A DNA stretch of 64,000 nt from an uncultured Allomuricauda sp. (GCF_947495325.1 NZ_CANLYK010000005.1:1-64000), one strand, 5' to 3'; shown: positions 36,242 through 45,346, counted from the first letter of the stretch. Numbers and translations: made by a program. The notes: generated from the letters alone by a model not told the origin.

Positions 36242-37015
36242 ATGGGAAGAATACATCTATTTGAGTTTGAAGATCAAAAATGGTTTCCAAAATTTTTAAG
36301 GGATTATGGGACAGATTTTCTGCAATTTCTATCCAATAAAACAAAGCTTTATAAACCTGCAATTCCAATTCTTGAAAAGGGTATAAAGGCTGATGGATCT
36401 AATACTATTGTGGATTTAGGTTCCGGTGGTGGTGGTGGATTACTTTGGTTGAATTCGGAACTGCTAAAAAATCATCATGGGTTAAAAATTATTTTGACAG
36501 ATTATTATCCGAATCTAAATGCCTTTGAGTACACTAAAAAGCAGGCAGATAACTTTGAGTTCATTACCACAGCCATTGATGCACGTAAAGTACCTGAAAG
36601 TTTAAAAGGATTTCGGACCCAATTTTTATCCTTGCATCACTTTAAACCTAATGATGCCAAGCAGATTTTACAGAACGCTGTGGATTCCCATAGTGTAATT
36701 GGCATTTTTGAAGCACAGGAACGAAGTGTTCCCAGCATATTGGCAATGTTGTTCTCTCCTATAAGTGTTTTGCTCACCACGCCCTTTATTAGACCTTTTA
36801 AATTTGGACGTTTAATATTCACCTACCTGATACCAATTGTGCCCCTATTTGTGCTTTGGGATGGAGTGGTATCCTCATTACGTACCTATTCGGTGAAAGA
36901 AATGGAGGTATTGGTGGATGGTTTGGAAAATAGCGAGTCCTATAACTGGGAAATTGATAAAGTAAAGTCAGGACCAGGAGTAGTTTTGTATCTTTTGGGA
37001 ACAAAAAAGGATTGA
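36242..37015 (+). CDS. Class I SAM-dependent methyltransferase-like protein
   Basis: 257 residues. Motif I is IVDLGSGGGGGLLWL (near 56-70), followed by ILTDYYPNL as motif II acid loop and FLSLHHF as motif IV. A C-terminal hydrophobic stretch (about 165-212) suggests membrane association. The substrate is unknown. It is 1 bp from the DUF2911 gene, so both are co-transcribed. Confidence 0.8.
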   Translation: MGRIHLFEFEDQKWFPKFLRDYGTDFLQFLSNKTKLYKPAIPILEKGIKADGSNTIVDLGSGGGGGLLWLNSELLKNHHGLKIILTDYYPNLNAFEYTKKQADNFEFITTAIDARKVPESLKGFRTQFLSLHHFKPNDAKQILQNAVDSHSVIGIFEAQERSVPSILAMLFSPISVLLTTPFIRPFKFGRLIFTYLIPIVPLFVLWDGVVSSLRTYSVKEMEVLVDGLENSESYNWEIDKVKSGPGVVLYLLGTKKD

Positions 37016-37016
37016 G

Positions 37017-37877
37017 ATGCTTTTCAGAACCTTAATTATTTTACTTATATCATTCACTGTTAAAGTAACTGCACAGATTACCCATCCAAAAGCCAGTCCA
37101 TTTGCTACCGTAGAGCAGGAAATAGGATTGTGTAAAATTTCGGTAGAATATTCCCGTCCCGCAGCCAAAGGCCGAGAAATTTTTGGTGGATTGGTTCCTT
37201 ATGGCCGCATATGGCGGGTTGGAGCCAATGAGTCTACAAAAATCACCGTTGATACGGATATGGTTGTCTTGGGGAACATCCTTCCTGAAGGTACCTATGC
37301 CTTGTATGCTTTTCCAGAAGCTTCGGAGTGGCAAATGGTATTTCATGCCAACACCTCGCATTGGGGGGATGGACGTAAAAATTACAATCCCTCTGAAGAT
37401 TTATTCCGAGTAAAGGTCAAACCACATAAAACGAAGTTTCATCAAGAAAACTTTTTAATTGCTTTTGATTCCATTACCCATAACTCTGCAAATATGACTT
37501 TGACCTGGGCTAACACCCAAGTAAACATTCCCTTTTCTGTGGATACGCATGTTCAAATGGAAAAGGAAATCTTAAGGCAAATAGCTTCAAACCCAACCGC
37601 CCAAACCTATTATGAGGCTGCTCGTTATTTGCAAGAACAAGAAAAGGACTATGGGCGTGCCTTAGTGTACTTAAACAAAGCGTTGGAGTTAGGAGGGGAT
37701 ACGTATTACTTCCATAGGGTAAAGTCTTTGGTAGAGGCAGCACTTGGTGATTATGAGTCGGCTGTACGATCTGCTGAAAAGTCTTTGGAAATTTCCAAAT
37801 CCCTTGAAAAAGATGAGTTTGTCAGAATGAATGAAAAAAATATCCATTTGTGGAAATTGCTACTAAAAAAACAATGA
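37017..37877 (+). CDS. DUF2911 secreted protein with C-terminal TPR-like helices
   Basis: 286 residues with a signal peptide ending VTAQ. The DUF2911 domain (ISVEYSRPAAKGREIFGGLVPYG, WRVGANESTKI, LPEGTYALYAFP) covers about 25-180. TPR-like helical repeats at about 190-275 (ALVYLNKALELGGDTYYFHR) follow. Function unknown; envelope located. Frequent in marine flavobacteria. Confidence 0.85.
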   Translation: MLFRTLIILLISFTVKVTAQITHPKASPFATVEQEIGLCKISVEYSRPAAKGREIFGGLVPYGRIWRVGANESTKITVDTDMVVLGNILPEGTYALYAFPEASEWQMVFHANTSHWGDGRKNYNPSEDLFRVKVKPHKTKFHQENFLIAFDSITHNSANMTLTWANTQVNIPFSVDTHVQMEKEILRQIASNPTAQTYYEAARYLQEQEKDYGRALVYLNKALELGGDTYYFHRVKSLVEAALGDYESAVRSAEKSLEISKSLEKDEFVRMNEKNIHLWKLLLKKQ

Positions 37878-37910
37878 TAGGACTTTTTATTTTTTTTTAG
37901 CACTTAAAAT

Positions 37911-37938
37911 GTCACGTTTTCATGTCATGGTTTGTCAT
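37911..37938 (+). promoter_or_regulatory. Putative ECF41 promoter upstream of the sigma gene
   Basis: GTCACGTTTT (37911-37920), then 10 bp, then TTTGTCAT (37931-37938). It is shared with the promoter at 38841 at identical spacing. ECF41 promoters are reported as TGTCACA and CGTC; here the preceding base is T (TGTCACG) and the downstream element contains TGTC. The box lies only 6 bp before the ATG, so the message may be nearly leaderless. Confidence 0.7.
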
Positions 37939-37944
37939 TGAAGT

Positions 37945-38778
37945 ATGAAGGACTATCAAAATAAATTATTTCCCTATGCGTATAATATTCTGGGCTCCAC
38001 CGAGGACGCGAAGGATGTTGTTCAAGAGATTCTTATAAAATTTCATCAAAGGAAAGAGGGTCATATAGAAAATGACTTGGCATATCTTGCCAAATCGGTT
38101 ATAAATCAATCAATAAACACAAAAAAGAGGAAGCAAAAATACTTTCAGGTGTGGCTTCCAGAACCTATATCGACCGAAAGGGCAGATGCCAATATTGATA
38201 GTAACAAAATTATCTCATATTCCATGTTAGTGCTGTTGGAAAAACTGACCCCAAAGGAAAGGGCAGTTTTTATCTTAAAAGAGGCATTTGATTATTCACA
38301 TAAAGAAATAGCGGAAGCTATTACCTTGACTGTTGAAAATTCAAGGAAATTGCTGAGCAGGGCAAGACTAAAATTAGATACTAACAAAGAAGTAAACCTA
38401 TCAATCACCTCTAACACTCCAATGTCTTATTTGAAGGAGTATGTGGAAAGTATTAAAAGTGGCGATGTAAAGAGGTTGGAGGCAATGTTATCGCAAGATA
38501 TTGTGTTAACCGCGGATGGTGGCGGTGAAATAAAAGTAGTCAGAGAATTAACGCAGGGGATAAAAGCAACTATAAAACTATTACTTTTTGTATTCAAAAC
38601 CTATCAACAGAAGAACACGATAAAAATAGCGCAAATTAACCATCAGCCGGCGCTCTTATATTTTGAGAATAGCACTTTGGTAAACTGCCAAATTTTTGAA
38701 ATTAAGGAAGGTAAGATTTTTAATATATATACCCAGTTGGCTCCAGGTAAGTTAAAAAACTTAGGTAAAATGAGCTAG
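37945..38778 (+). CDS. ECF41-type sigma factor with SnoaL-like C-terminal extension
   Basis: 277 residues. Region 2 (YAYNILGSTEDAKDVVQEILIKFHQ) is at about 12-36. Region 4 (LLEKLTPKERAVFILKEAFDYSHKEIAEAI and ENSRKLLSRARLKL) is at about 95-145. A SnoaL/NTF2-like extension follows (about 160-265) with the ADGGGEIK segment corresponding to the conserved DGGGK motif of ECF41. In this group the extension itself regulates the sigma, so no anti-sigma is needed. ECF41 genes usually neighbour a COE gene (carboxymuconolactone decarboxylase, oxidoreductase or epimerase); here an azoreductase-type oxidoreductase follows. Confidence 0.88.
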   Translation: MKDYQNKLFPYAYNILGSTEDAKDVVQEILIKFHQRKEGHIENDLAYLAKSVINQSINTKKRKQKYFQVWLPEPISTERADANIDSNKIISYSMLVLLEKLTPKERAVFILKEAFDYSHKEIAEAITLTVENSRKLLSRARLKLDTNKEVNLSITSNTPMSYLKEYVESIKSGDVKRLEAMLSQDIVLTADGGGEIKVVRELTQGIKATIKLLLFVFKTYQQKNTIKIAQINHQPALLYFENSTLVNCQIFEIKEGKIFNIYTQLAPGKLKNLGKMS

Positions 38779-38840
38779 AAAATTTATAAAAAAAGGGCAC
38801 TACGCTATAAGAGCGGTGACAATTAATTTTGGGAGTTTTC

Positions 38841-38868
38841 GTCACGTTTTTCAAATCTGGTTTGTCAT
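38841..38868 (+). promoter_or_regulatory. Putative ECF41 promoter upstream of the azoreductase-cupin unit
   Basis: GTCACGTTTT (38841-38850), 10 bp, TTTGTCAT (38861-38868): the same two elements and spacing as at 37911. It lies 25 bp before the azoreductase ATG. Confidence 0.75.
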
Positions 38869-38893
38869 AGAGATAGGATAAACATTAAAACAG

Positions 38894-39520
38894 ATGAAAA
38901 CATTATTAAGAATTGATTGCAGCCCAAGAATAAGCGGGTCACATTCACGGGCACTGGCCAATTATTTTGAAGAAAAATGGAAGCAAAAGCACCCAGACGG
39001 AGTAGTAATTTGCAGGGATTTAATGAAAAGTGATCTGCCACACCTTCAAAACAGTACTATACAGGGGTTTTATACACCAACAGAAAGTTTCAGCGAGGAA
39101 ACAAAAAGGGCTACGATTCTTTCAGATGAATTGATTATGGAGCTTATGCAGGCTAACGAATTGCTGATAAGTTACCCCATGTACAATTTCAATATCCCTT
39201 CTAATTTAAAGGCTTATATAGACCAAATTGTAAGAATCAATTATACGTTCGGAATAAATGATAGCGGATACTATGGATTATTGAAGGGTAAAAAAGCCTT
39301 TGTTATTTCTGCAAAAGGAGGTGTCTATAAGGATACCCATTTAGAAAAGTATGATTTCCTTGAGCAATACCTAGAAGTGTTGCTTGGCCATATAGGCATA
39401 GAAATTGGCTCTCAGTTTTCGCTTGAAGGTACTAGTGACAACATTGTATTGGAGAAGAATATAAAAAATATGAACGAACAGATTGATGCAGTCTTAAAAC
39501 CGGAAAACAATGAAAACTAG
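38894..39520 (+). CDS. FMN-dependent NADH-azoreductase / quinone reductase family
   Basis: 208 residues of flavodoxin-like fold. The FMN phosphate loop is DCSPRISGSHSRALANYF (near 8-25); PMYNFNIPSNLKAYIDQIVR (near 97-116) and SAKGGVY (near 139-145) complete the flavin site. It reduces azo compounds or quinones with NADH, protecting against electrophiles. It lies after an ECF41-type promoter and overlaps the cupin gene by 11 bp, so it is the likely target enzyme of the sigma factor upstream. Confidence 0.88.
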   Translation: MKTLLRIDCSPRISGSHSRALANYFEEKWKQKHPDGVVICRDLMKSDLPHLQNSTIQGFYTPTESFSEETKRATILSDELIMELMQANELLISYPMYNFNIPSNLKAYIDQIVRINYTFGINDSGYYGLLKGKKAFVISAKGGVYKDTHLEKYDFLEQYLEVLLGHIGIEIGSQFSLEGTSDNIVLEKNIKNMNEQIDAVLKPENNEN

Positions 39521-40028
39521 AAAAGAAGAAGATTATTTTAATGACACTTTGGTTAACAATGGATGTGTCATTGGACCAGAGGAAGGAGAGAAATTGTTGT
39601 TGAACGGTGTTTCTTTTACATTCAAGATTACAAGTGAAATGTCCAATGACCAATTGGGGCTTTATTCAATTGTTTTAAAACCTATGGTTATTGGGGCCAA
39701 GTTGCATTATCACAGGTTTATGGATGAAACATTTGTAGTAAATGAAGGAGTGCTTACCATTCATTTAGGGAAAAAAACATATCAAGCGGGCCAAGGTACT
39801 ATTGTATACGTTCCAAGATTTACGGCACATGGTTTTCAAAATGATACATCGGAACAGGTGAAAATCACATTGTTGTTCAACCCTTCACAAAAAAGGGAAG
39901 GTTTTTTCAGAGGATTGCATGAAACTTTGATGGAGGAACCCATTGACCCTGCAAAATATCTAAAACTATATAATAAGTATGATAGTTTTCCCGTAGATAC
40001 CTCTAACATGATTCCAACGAGAGATTAG
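39510..40028 (+). CDS. Cupin domain protein
   Basis: 172 residues, one cupin (about 45-130). Motif 1 is KLHYHRFMDETFVVNEG, with H and H plus E as metal ligands, and motif 2 is PRFTAHGFQN. The 11-bp overlap with the azoreductase gene implies coupled translation. Substrate unknown; it may sequester or convert a quinone- or aromatic-type stress compound, judging only by its partner. Confidence 0.83.
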   Translation: MKTRKEEDYFNDTLVNNGCVIGPEEGEKLLLNGVSFTFKITSEMSNDQLGLYSIVLKPMVIGAKLHYHRFMDETFVVNEGVLTIHLGKKTYQAGQGTIVYVPRFTAHGFQNDTSEQVKITLLFNPSQKREGFFRGLHETLMEEPIDPAKYLKLYNKYDSFPVDTSNMIPTRD

Positions 40029-40035
40029 CCCATTC

Positions 40036-40085
40036 AACTAAGGTGGTATTTGGCAAGTTCAAGTTCGCCTTAGTTATTATTTTTC
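40036..40085 (+). terminator. Terminator of the azoreductase-cupin unit
   Basis: AACTAAGG (40036-40043) pairs with CCTTAGTT (40068-40075) over a long loop, followed by ATTATTTTT. It can also serve the convergent serine hydrolase gene. Confidence 0.6.
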
Positions 40086-40102
40086 TAGAAATGAGGTGTA
40101 GC

Positions 40103-41194
40103 TTAATTGATTAACCCATTCAATTTTTCCCAGAGTTCATTGTCAAAACTTGAAGACCCCAATAGACCTTCACCAGCATCTTCCCCCATTCGAACAATAA
40201 CTAAACTTTGGCTTGGTACAATGAATAGTTTTTGGTCATTCTTGCCAAGTCCGGCATAAGCGTCGGATGGTGCATTGGGAATCAGTTCACCTTGAAACTC
40301 TATTTGTAACGACGGTGCCCTATAACTTCCCTTTCCATTTAGCCACCAGAGGTATCCATAGGATTGATTGAGATTTTGGGAGGTATTTTTCATTTCTGAC
40401 AGATAGTCTGTATCTCCTAAAATAGTTTCCTCATCCCATTTTCCGCTATTTAAATTAAGCAGTCCAAAACGAGCCATACTGCGGGCAGTGCTAAAGAAGA
40501 CATTGTTGGAGCCGTTTGTGGTCAACCAAAAACCATCCATTCCAATTTTATCCCGTAGTTCTGCATTAAAGTAATCTTTCCATTCCATTCCTGAAGCACT
40601 GGAAACAACACTTTGTAAAAGGGTATAGGGCCCATTATGGTATGCCCAACGTGTGCTGGCATCAGCAATATAGGTAAGGCAATCAGGGGTAACACAATCA
40701 AATTGTACATCATCCATACCACTTGTCATGGTCAATTGATGCCAAATGGTAATCAAATTTTCTTTTTCCAATGGGGTATCTGTCCAGCCTTCACCTAAAT
40801 AGTCCGAAGTTTTATTGTCGATATCCAAAATGCCATCTTCTTGAGCCAAACCTACAGTAAATGCTGTCAAGGTTTTTCCTGCGGATGCCCAATACCAGCT
40901 CGTATTTTGTGTGTGGTCATCAAAATACCATTCCAGAACCATTTTGCCATCCTTTAAAATGATAAACGCTTTGGTGCCCTTTTCATCCAATAGATCAAAA
41001 AGGTCTTGTTCCGCGCTTGCGTCCCATTCCAATTCTTCAATAGAGATTGTTTCCCATTCTACGGATTGGGAAGGAGGGAAGTAAAGATTTCCAACAATGG
41101 GGTCATCAATGATTTCTCTATTTCCGTCTCCTGAATCAGAACAATTCCAAAATAAAAAACTAAAAAGAAATACAGCGAAAATTGAGCTTTTCAT
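40103..41194 (-). CDS. Serine hydrolase lipoprotein (class C beta-lactamase / DD-peptidase fold)
   Basis: 363 residues from the ATG at 41194, chosen because it gives a standard signal peptide with lipobox ending in Cys (LFWNC); another ATG lies 18 bp upstream. Catalytic SxxK is WASAGKTL (near 100) and YxN is WAYHNGPY (near 180). These proteins hydrolyse peptides or esters and are not usually antibiotic resistance enzymes. No third KTG motif is evident, as in many class C-like relatives. Confidence 0.85.
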   Translation of the reverse strand: MKSSIFAVFLFSFLFWNCSDSGDGNREIIDDPIVGNLYFPPSQSVEWETISIEELEWDASAEQDLFDLLDEKGTKAFIILKDGKMVLEWYFDDHTQNTSWYWASAGKTLTAFTVGLAQEDGILDIDNKTSDYLGEGWTDTPLEKENLITIWHQLTMTSGMDDVQFDCVTPDCLTYIADASTRWAYHNGPYTLLQSVVSSASGMEWKDYFNAELRDKIGMDGFWLTTNGSNNVFFSTARSMARFGLLNLNSGKWDEETILGDTDYLSEMKNTSQNLNQSYGYLWWLNGKGSYRAPSLQIEFQGELIPNAPSDAYAGLGKNDQKLFIVPSQSLVIVRMGEDAGEGLLGSSSFDNELWEKLNGLIN

Positions 41195-41293
41195 GATTCG
41201 GGATTTTAGCATTAGACTGTGAGTATTTGTAATAGTTTAACGATGGATTTGGAAAAATATTCATGCAAATCGATGTAATGCTGGGTCTTGTTG

Positions 41294-41301
41294 TATTTTT
41301 G
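41294..41301 (+). promoter_or_regulatory. Flavobacterial -7 element TATTTTTG for rimO
   Basis: An exact box 19 bp before the rimO ATG at 41321. It lies inside an upstream in-frame extension (from 41288), excluding that longer start. Confidence 0.6.
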
Positions 41302-41320
41302 CACACTATTTATTGAACAT

Positions 41321-42640
41321 ATGCGGACAAAATCGCTTAAGAAGAACAAAATCAACGTAGTAACTTTAGGATGTAGCAAGAATGTTTACGATTCTGAGGT
41401 ACTCATGGGCCAATTGCGTGCCAACAAGAAGGAGGTAGTACATGAAGAGGAAGGTAATGTGGTGGTGATTAACACTTGCGGATTTATTGCCAATGCCAAG
41501 GAGGAGAGCGTAAATACCATATTGGAATATGTTCAAAAGAAAGAGGCGGGTGATGTGGACAAGGTTTTTGTTACCGGGTGTTTGAGTGAACGTTACAAAC
41601 CGGATTTACAAAAGGAGATTCCAAATGTGGATGAGTATTTTGGAACCAGTGACCTACCTAATTTATTAAAAGCATTGGGTGCTGATTATAAACATGAGTT
41701 GATTGGGGAACGCTTAACTACAACCCCAAAGAATTATGCATACCTAAAGATTGCCGAAGGTTGTGATAGACCGTGTTCCTTTTGCGCCATTCCAATAATG
41801 CGGGGAAAGCATAGAAGCAAGCCTATCGAGGAATTGGTTTCAGAGTCTGAAAAGTTGGCTGCAAATGGGGTTAAAGAACTGATTTTGATTGCACAAGATT
41901 TGACCTACTATGGTCTAGACCTATATAAAAAAAGAAATTTGGCACAACTGCTTGAAGCCTTGGTAGCAGTTGATGGTATTGAGTGGATTCGATTGCACTA
42001 TGCTTTTCCAACTGGGTTCCCAATGGATGTACTGGAAGTGATGAAGAAGGAACCTAAAATCTGTAATTATATCGATATTCCTTTACAGCATATAGCGGAC
42101 CCCATTTTAAAAAGTATGCGCCGTGGAACTACCAAAGCAAAAACCACCAAATTACTTAAGGATTTTAGGGCTGCTGTTCCCCAAATGACAATACGAACCA
42201 CCTTGATTGTGGGATATCCCGGTGAAACTGAAGAAGATTTCCAAACCTTGAAAGATTGGGTTGCAGAAATGCGTTTTGAACGTTTAGGTTGTTTTACATA
42301 TAGTCATGAGGAAAATACACATGCCTATAGTCTTAAAGATGATGTCCCCGAAGAAGTAAAGCAACAACGCGCCAATGAAATTATGGAGGTACAGTCACAA
42401 ATTTCTTGGGAACTTAACCAAGAGAGGATTGGTAAAACATTTCGATGTATAATTGATCGAAAAGAAGGAAACTACTTTGTTGGCCGAACTGAATTTGATT
42501 CTCCGGATGTGGATAACGAGGTGCTCATAGATGCCACAAAATACTATGTAAAGACTGGAGATTTTGTCAGTATTGAAATCACGGAAGCTTCAGATTTTGA
42601 TTTGTATGGTAAACCTACAAAACAAACCCCGAGTATTTAG
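41321..42640 (+). CDS. rimO: Ribosomal protein S12 methylthiotransferase RimO
   Basis: 439 residues. The N-terminal UPF0004 cluster cysteines lie in VTLGCSKNVYDSE, INTCGF and VTGCLSERY; the radical-SAM CxxxCxxC is GCDRPCSFCAIPIMRG; a TRAM domain ends the protein (FRCIIDRKEGNYFVGRTE). It adds the methylthio group to Asp88 of S12. The GCSKN and SERY motifs distinguish it from MiaB. The ATG at 41321 is supported by the promoter position. Confidence 0.95.
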   Translation: MRTKSLKKNKINVVTLGCSKNVYDSEVLMGQLRANKKEVVHEEEGNVVVINTCGFIANAKEESVNTILEYVQKKEAGDVDKVFVTGCLSERYKPDLQKEIPNVDEYFGTSDLPNLLKALGADYKHELIGERLTTTPKNYAYLKIAEGCDRPCSFCAIPIMRGKHRSKPIEELVSESEKLAANGVKELILIAQDLTYYGLDLYKKRNLAQLLEALVAVDGIEWIRLHYAFPTGFPMDVLEVMKKEPKICNYIDIPLQHIADPILKSMRRGTTKAKTTKLLKDFRAAVPQMTIRTTLIVGYPGETEEDFQTLKDWVAEMRFERLGCFTYSHEENTHAYSLKDDVPEEVKQQRANEIMEVQSQISWELNQERIGKTFRCIIDRKEGNYFVGRTEFDSPDVDNEVLIDATKYYVKTGDFVSIEITEASDFDLYGKPTKQTPSI

Positions 42641-42650
42641 CTCGGGATTT
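42628..42650 (+). terminator. Terminator overlapping the rimO stop
   Basis: CCCGAG (42628-42633) pairs with CTCGGG (42641-42646), followed by ATTTATC. It overlaps the last codons of rimO and may also serve aqpZ on the other strand. Confidence 0.6.
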
Positions 42651-42661
42651 ATCAATTAATT

Positions 42662-43354
42662 CTAATTGTTTGATTCAGGTGACAAGTATTTGTATACCAC
42701 ACCTGCTATAATAGCGCCCAGAATAGGTGCTATCCAAAAAAGCCATAATTGGGGAATTGCCCATGAACCATCTGCAAACAATGCTTGACTGGTACTACGT
42801 GCAGGGTTTACGGACGTGTTGGTTACTGGAATGCTTATTAAGTGGATAAGGGTCAATCCCAGACCAATGGCCAAACCTGCCATCCCTTTTGGAGCTTTTG
42901 AATGTGTTGCGCCTAAAATTATTATCAAGAACATAAAGGTCATTGAAACTTCAGTTATGAAAGCTGAAATCATATCATACCCTCCGGGAGAATGTTCGCC
43001 AAAACCATTTGCTGCAAACCCACCAGCTTCAAAACCAACTTTACCGCTTGCAATAGTATATAAAATCCCCGCTCCGGCAATTGCCCCCATTACTTGGGCA
43101 ATGATGTAGGGAAGGAGATCCTTTTTATCAAAACGTCCGCCAATTGCCAAACCAATGGAAACTGCTGGGTTAAGGTGGCAACCAGAAATATGCCCAATGG
43201 CATAGGCCATGGTTATAACGGTGAGCCCAAAAGCAAGGGCAACACCTACAAATCCAATACCCAATTCGGGAAAGGCAGCTGCCAAAACAGCACTTCCACA
43301 TCCACCTAAAACAAGCCAAAGTGTACCGATAAACTCGGCAATCAATTTTTTCAT
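42662..43354 (-). CDS. aqpZ: Aquaporin Z (MIP family)
   Basis: 230 residues, six membrane segments and two half-helices with the two NPA boxes ([16 protein letters not shown] near 58-73 and [14 protein letters not shown] near 180-193). The ar/R filter Arg is in NPARS and His in HLISIP, which favours water rather than glycerol. It lies 91 bp downstream of a BLUF gene on the same strand. Confidence 0.94.
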   Translation of the reverse strand: MKKLIAEFIGTLWLVLGGCGSAVLAAAFPELGIGFVGVALAFGLTVITMAYAIGHISGCHLNPAVSIGLAIGGRFDKKDLLPYIIAQVMGAIAGAGILYTIASGKVGFEAGGFAANGFGEHSPGGYDMISAFITEVSMTFMFLIIILGATHSKAPKGMAGLAIGLGLTLIHLISIPVTNTSVNPARSTSQALFADGSWAIPQLWLFWIAPILGAIIAGVVYKYLSPESNN

Positions 43355-43445
43355 AATCTTTCTAATTTAGTTAGTATATGTATTAGAAACAGATAGGGTA
43401 ACAAAGTCACATAAGAAAATGGACTATGAGAGATTAAATACGGAG

Positions 43446-43880
43446 TTATGCTTTTTGGGAAACCTTTGCTAAATCATCCATTAGTTTAAAAAGCTCATCT
43501 TGTGTACTCTTGGATATGTTCAAGTGATTTTCCCCAAAAATTGACATTGTTTGTATAATCGTGGTTTCAATAGTACTATTATTGAACATCAATTCGGCAA
43601 TGTTTTTCATGCCCCAATCTGGAAAGCGTCTTTTGGTCAAATCTTTTTTTTCAATCAATGCTAAAAGTTCATGTCTTTCGTCATGGGAAATTTTATCAAC
43701 CATTTCATCTATGATGTTAGCTTCACCCTCCATGTATTGTAGAAAACAATTATTTTCGAAATACAAATAACCGCTTATTCCTTTTTTCTGATTATTGATT
43801 GTAGAGGTTGTGGAAAGATGCTTTAAATCATCTGTTCTAAATGATTTAAGAGCTTTGCTAATGTATAAAACGCATTTCAT
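43446..43880 (-). CDS. BLUF-domain blue-light photoreceptor
   Basis: 144 residues, a single BLUF domain. The photocycle residues are visible: Y6 (CVLYISKAL), N29/N30 (TINNQKKGISGYLYF), Q48 (FLQYMEGE) and a Trp-Met pair W89/M91 (FPDWGMKN). It binds FAD and rearranges its hydrogen-bond network in blue light. No output domain is fused, so it signals by protein contact, or through the C-terminal helices at about 105-144. Upstream of aqpZ and on the same strand. Confidence 0.9.
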   Translation of the reverse strand: MKCVLYISKALKSFRTDDLKHLSTTSTINNQKKGISGYLYFENNCFLQYMEGEANIIDEMVDKISHDERHELLALIEKKDLTKRRFPDWGMKNIAELMFNNSTIETTIIQTMSIFGENHLNISKSTQDELFKLMDDLAKVSQKA

Positions 43881-43938
43881 TGAATTTAATTTGTAAGATT
43901 ATAACTACAAATTAAGACAATTATTATTTTAAGGAGAA

Positions 43939-45075
43939 CTATCTATCCCGGTTTAGCTCCAATTTGTAAATTTCCCTTCCCAATTGTGCTAAAAATGGTA
44001 TTCCAATCTCATCATATTCGTAAACATTGTCATTGAAAACACCGTCTTTATTGACCAAAATAGTAGCAGTGACCATAAAGTCTACGTTGTTCTTAGTATC
44101 TTGAATGTAGGCGCAATCCGTTAATGTGCCATAGGCGTATCCTACTTTATTATAGATTTTAATATGGTCAGGAATTGGTTCTTGACTATCACCAAAAACA
44201 AGAAATTTTACATAGCTATCATAATACTCCTCCTTGTCATATCCTAAATCCTTTGGAAGTGTATGCATTGCTTTTTTGAGGAACTCATGTTGGGTACTAC
44301 TCAGGTTAAATCTTTCGTTTGGAGGAAAGGCTTCAGGAAAAATGATTCGCTTAAGCAAATTGTGTTGTGTTTCAATGGGGTAGTAATTTTTTAACGAAAA
44401 ATCAAACGCTCCAGCTTGCTGTGCCCCATCGACATAAAAACCTATACCTTTTTCAATCTTATCCAGTTTTAAAGGTTTGGGATATGTATTTATGGAAACG
44501 GTACTGGTTGCCGTGGTAGAATCATTTAAGTAGATTACCAAGGGTTTTGTAGTTGGATCGTCTGTGTTTGACGTTGAAAGACGATGAGCAATACGAATGG
44601 GACCTTCAGTTTTAGCAACTATACGTTTATTAAGTTCATCTTGCCCTAAAAACTCAATCAATCTATTGTTTGCAGCATTGTCCGAAACAGCAAAGATTTC
44701 AGAAACCGCTTTAGCAAAAGTAGTTTCAATGGAGTCTCCTTCAACATAGAATGTGGTATTCATCGAAAGTGAATCCACTTCGTTTAATTTTTCCAAAGCT
44801 GCCACGGCGGCTGGAAACTTTACGGTGCTAGCCGGGTAGAAATAGTTGTTTTTGTTTACTTGAAAATCATAATCAGTAAAAAGAACGCTGTCATTTATTC
44901 TATCAATCTGGGTATATCGTATTTGAACTTCATATTGGTCCAAACTGTCCATCACGGTTTTTATCAACGGACTATCCGAAGCCAATACACTTTCCAAAGG
45001 GTTTCCATTTATTCCTTTGGTGCAGGAAAGAACTAATGGTCCAAATACCAGAAAGAAGAGTAATCGTTTTAACAT
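43939..45075 (-). CDS. Serine hydrolase lipoprotein (class A beta-lactamase fold)
   Basis: 378 residues with a lipobox ending at C18 (LVLSC). SxxK is ASTVKFP (near 82-87) and SDN is in FAVSDNAANNRLIE (near 130). In place of KTG is KVGYAYG (near 307). The variant KVG and the insertions argue for a penicillin-binding or peptidase-like enzyme rather than a resistance beta-lactamase. It is the last gene of a run of three on this strand. Confidence 0.84.
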   Translation of the reverse strand: MLKRLLFFLVFGPLVLSCTKGINGNPLESVLASDSPLIKTVMDSLDQYEVQIRYTQIDRINDSVLFTDYDFQVNKNNYFYPASTVKFPAAVAALEKLNEVDSLSMNTTFYVEGDSIETTFAKAVSEIFAVSDNAANNRLIEFLGQDELNKRIVAKTEGPIRIAHRLSTSNTDDPTTKPLVIYLNDSTTATSTVSINTYPKPLKLDKIEKGIGFYVDGAQQAGAFDFSLKNYYPIETQHNLLKRIIFPEAFPPNERFNLSSTQHEFLKKAMHTLPKDLGYDKEEYYDSYVKFLVFGDSQEPIPDHIKIYNKVGYAYGTLTDCAYIQDTKNNVDFMVTATILVNKDGVFNDNVYEYDEIGIPFLAQLGREIYKLELNRDR

Positions 45076-45084
45076 AGATTCATT

Positions 45085-45342
45085 TTATTGTTCATCCAAG
45101 TAGATTTGTCCTCTTTGCGGTTTTAATATATTGCGGACTTCTTCCATCTCAAATTCTGCTACAACCAAATAGGCAATACTATGCATGTCAGTTATATATT
45201 GAAAACCGGCTATGTCAAACTTCAATTCCTCAATAATTACAAATTCTGCCAGGTGTTTTGCATAATGTTCTGCAGTGCTAGCGGCGCTGGGTCCTCGAAA
45301 ATCCCAAATCAACTTAATTTTTCTATCTAATATTTTCTCCAT
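45085..45342 (-). CDS. Conserved small protein of unknown function
   Basis: 85 residues, no signal peptide or membrane segment. An alpha/beta pattern (IKLIWDFRGPSAASTAEHYAKHLAEF, then IAYLVVAEFEMEEVRNILKP) suggests a ferredoxin-like fold. I do not recognise a named family. It lies between an SRPBCC gene (4 bp upstream) and a serine hydrolase (9 bp downstream), so it is part of that operon. Confidence 0.72.
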   Translation of the reverse strand: MEKILDRKIKLIWDFRGPSAASTAEHYAKHLAEFVIIEELKFDIAGFQYITDMHSIAYLVVAEFEMEEVRNILKPQRGQIYLDEQ

Positions 45343-45346
45343 TGCA

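Noticed and set aside
41288..41320. Upstream start for rimO
   Set aside because: The extra residues lie over the TATTTTTG promoter box and the family starts near the ATG at 41321.
40103..45075. Two serine hydrolases considered as beta-lactamase resistance genes
   Set aside because: Both are long lipoproteins with altered third motifs and no resistance context; peptidase or esterase roles are more likely.
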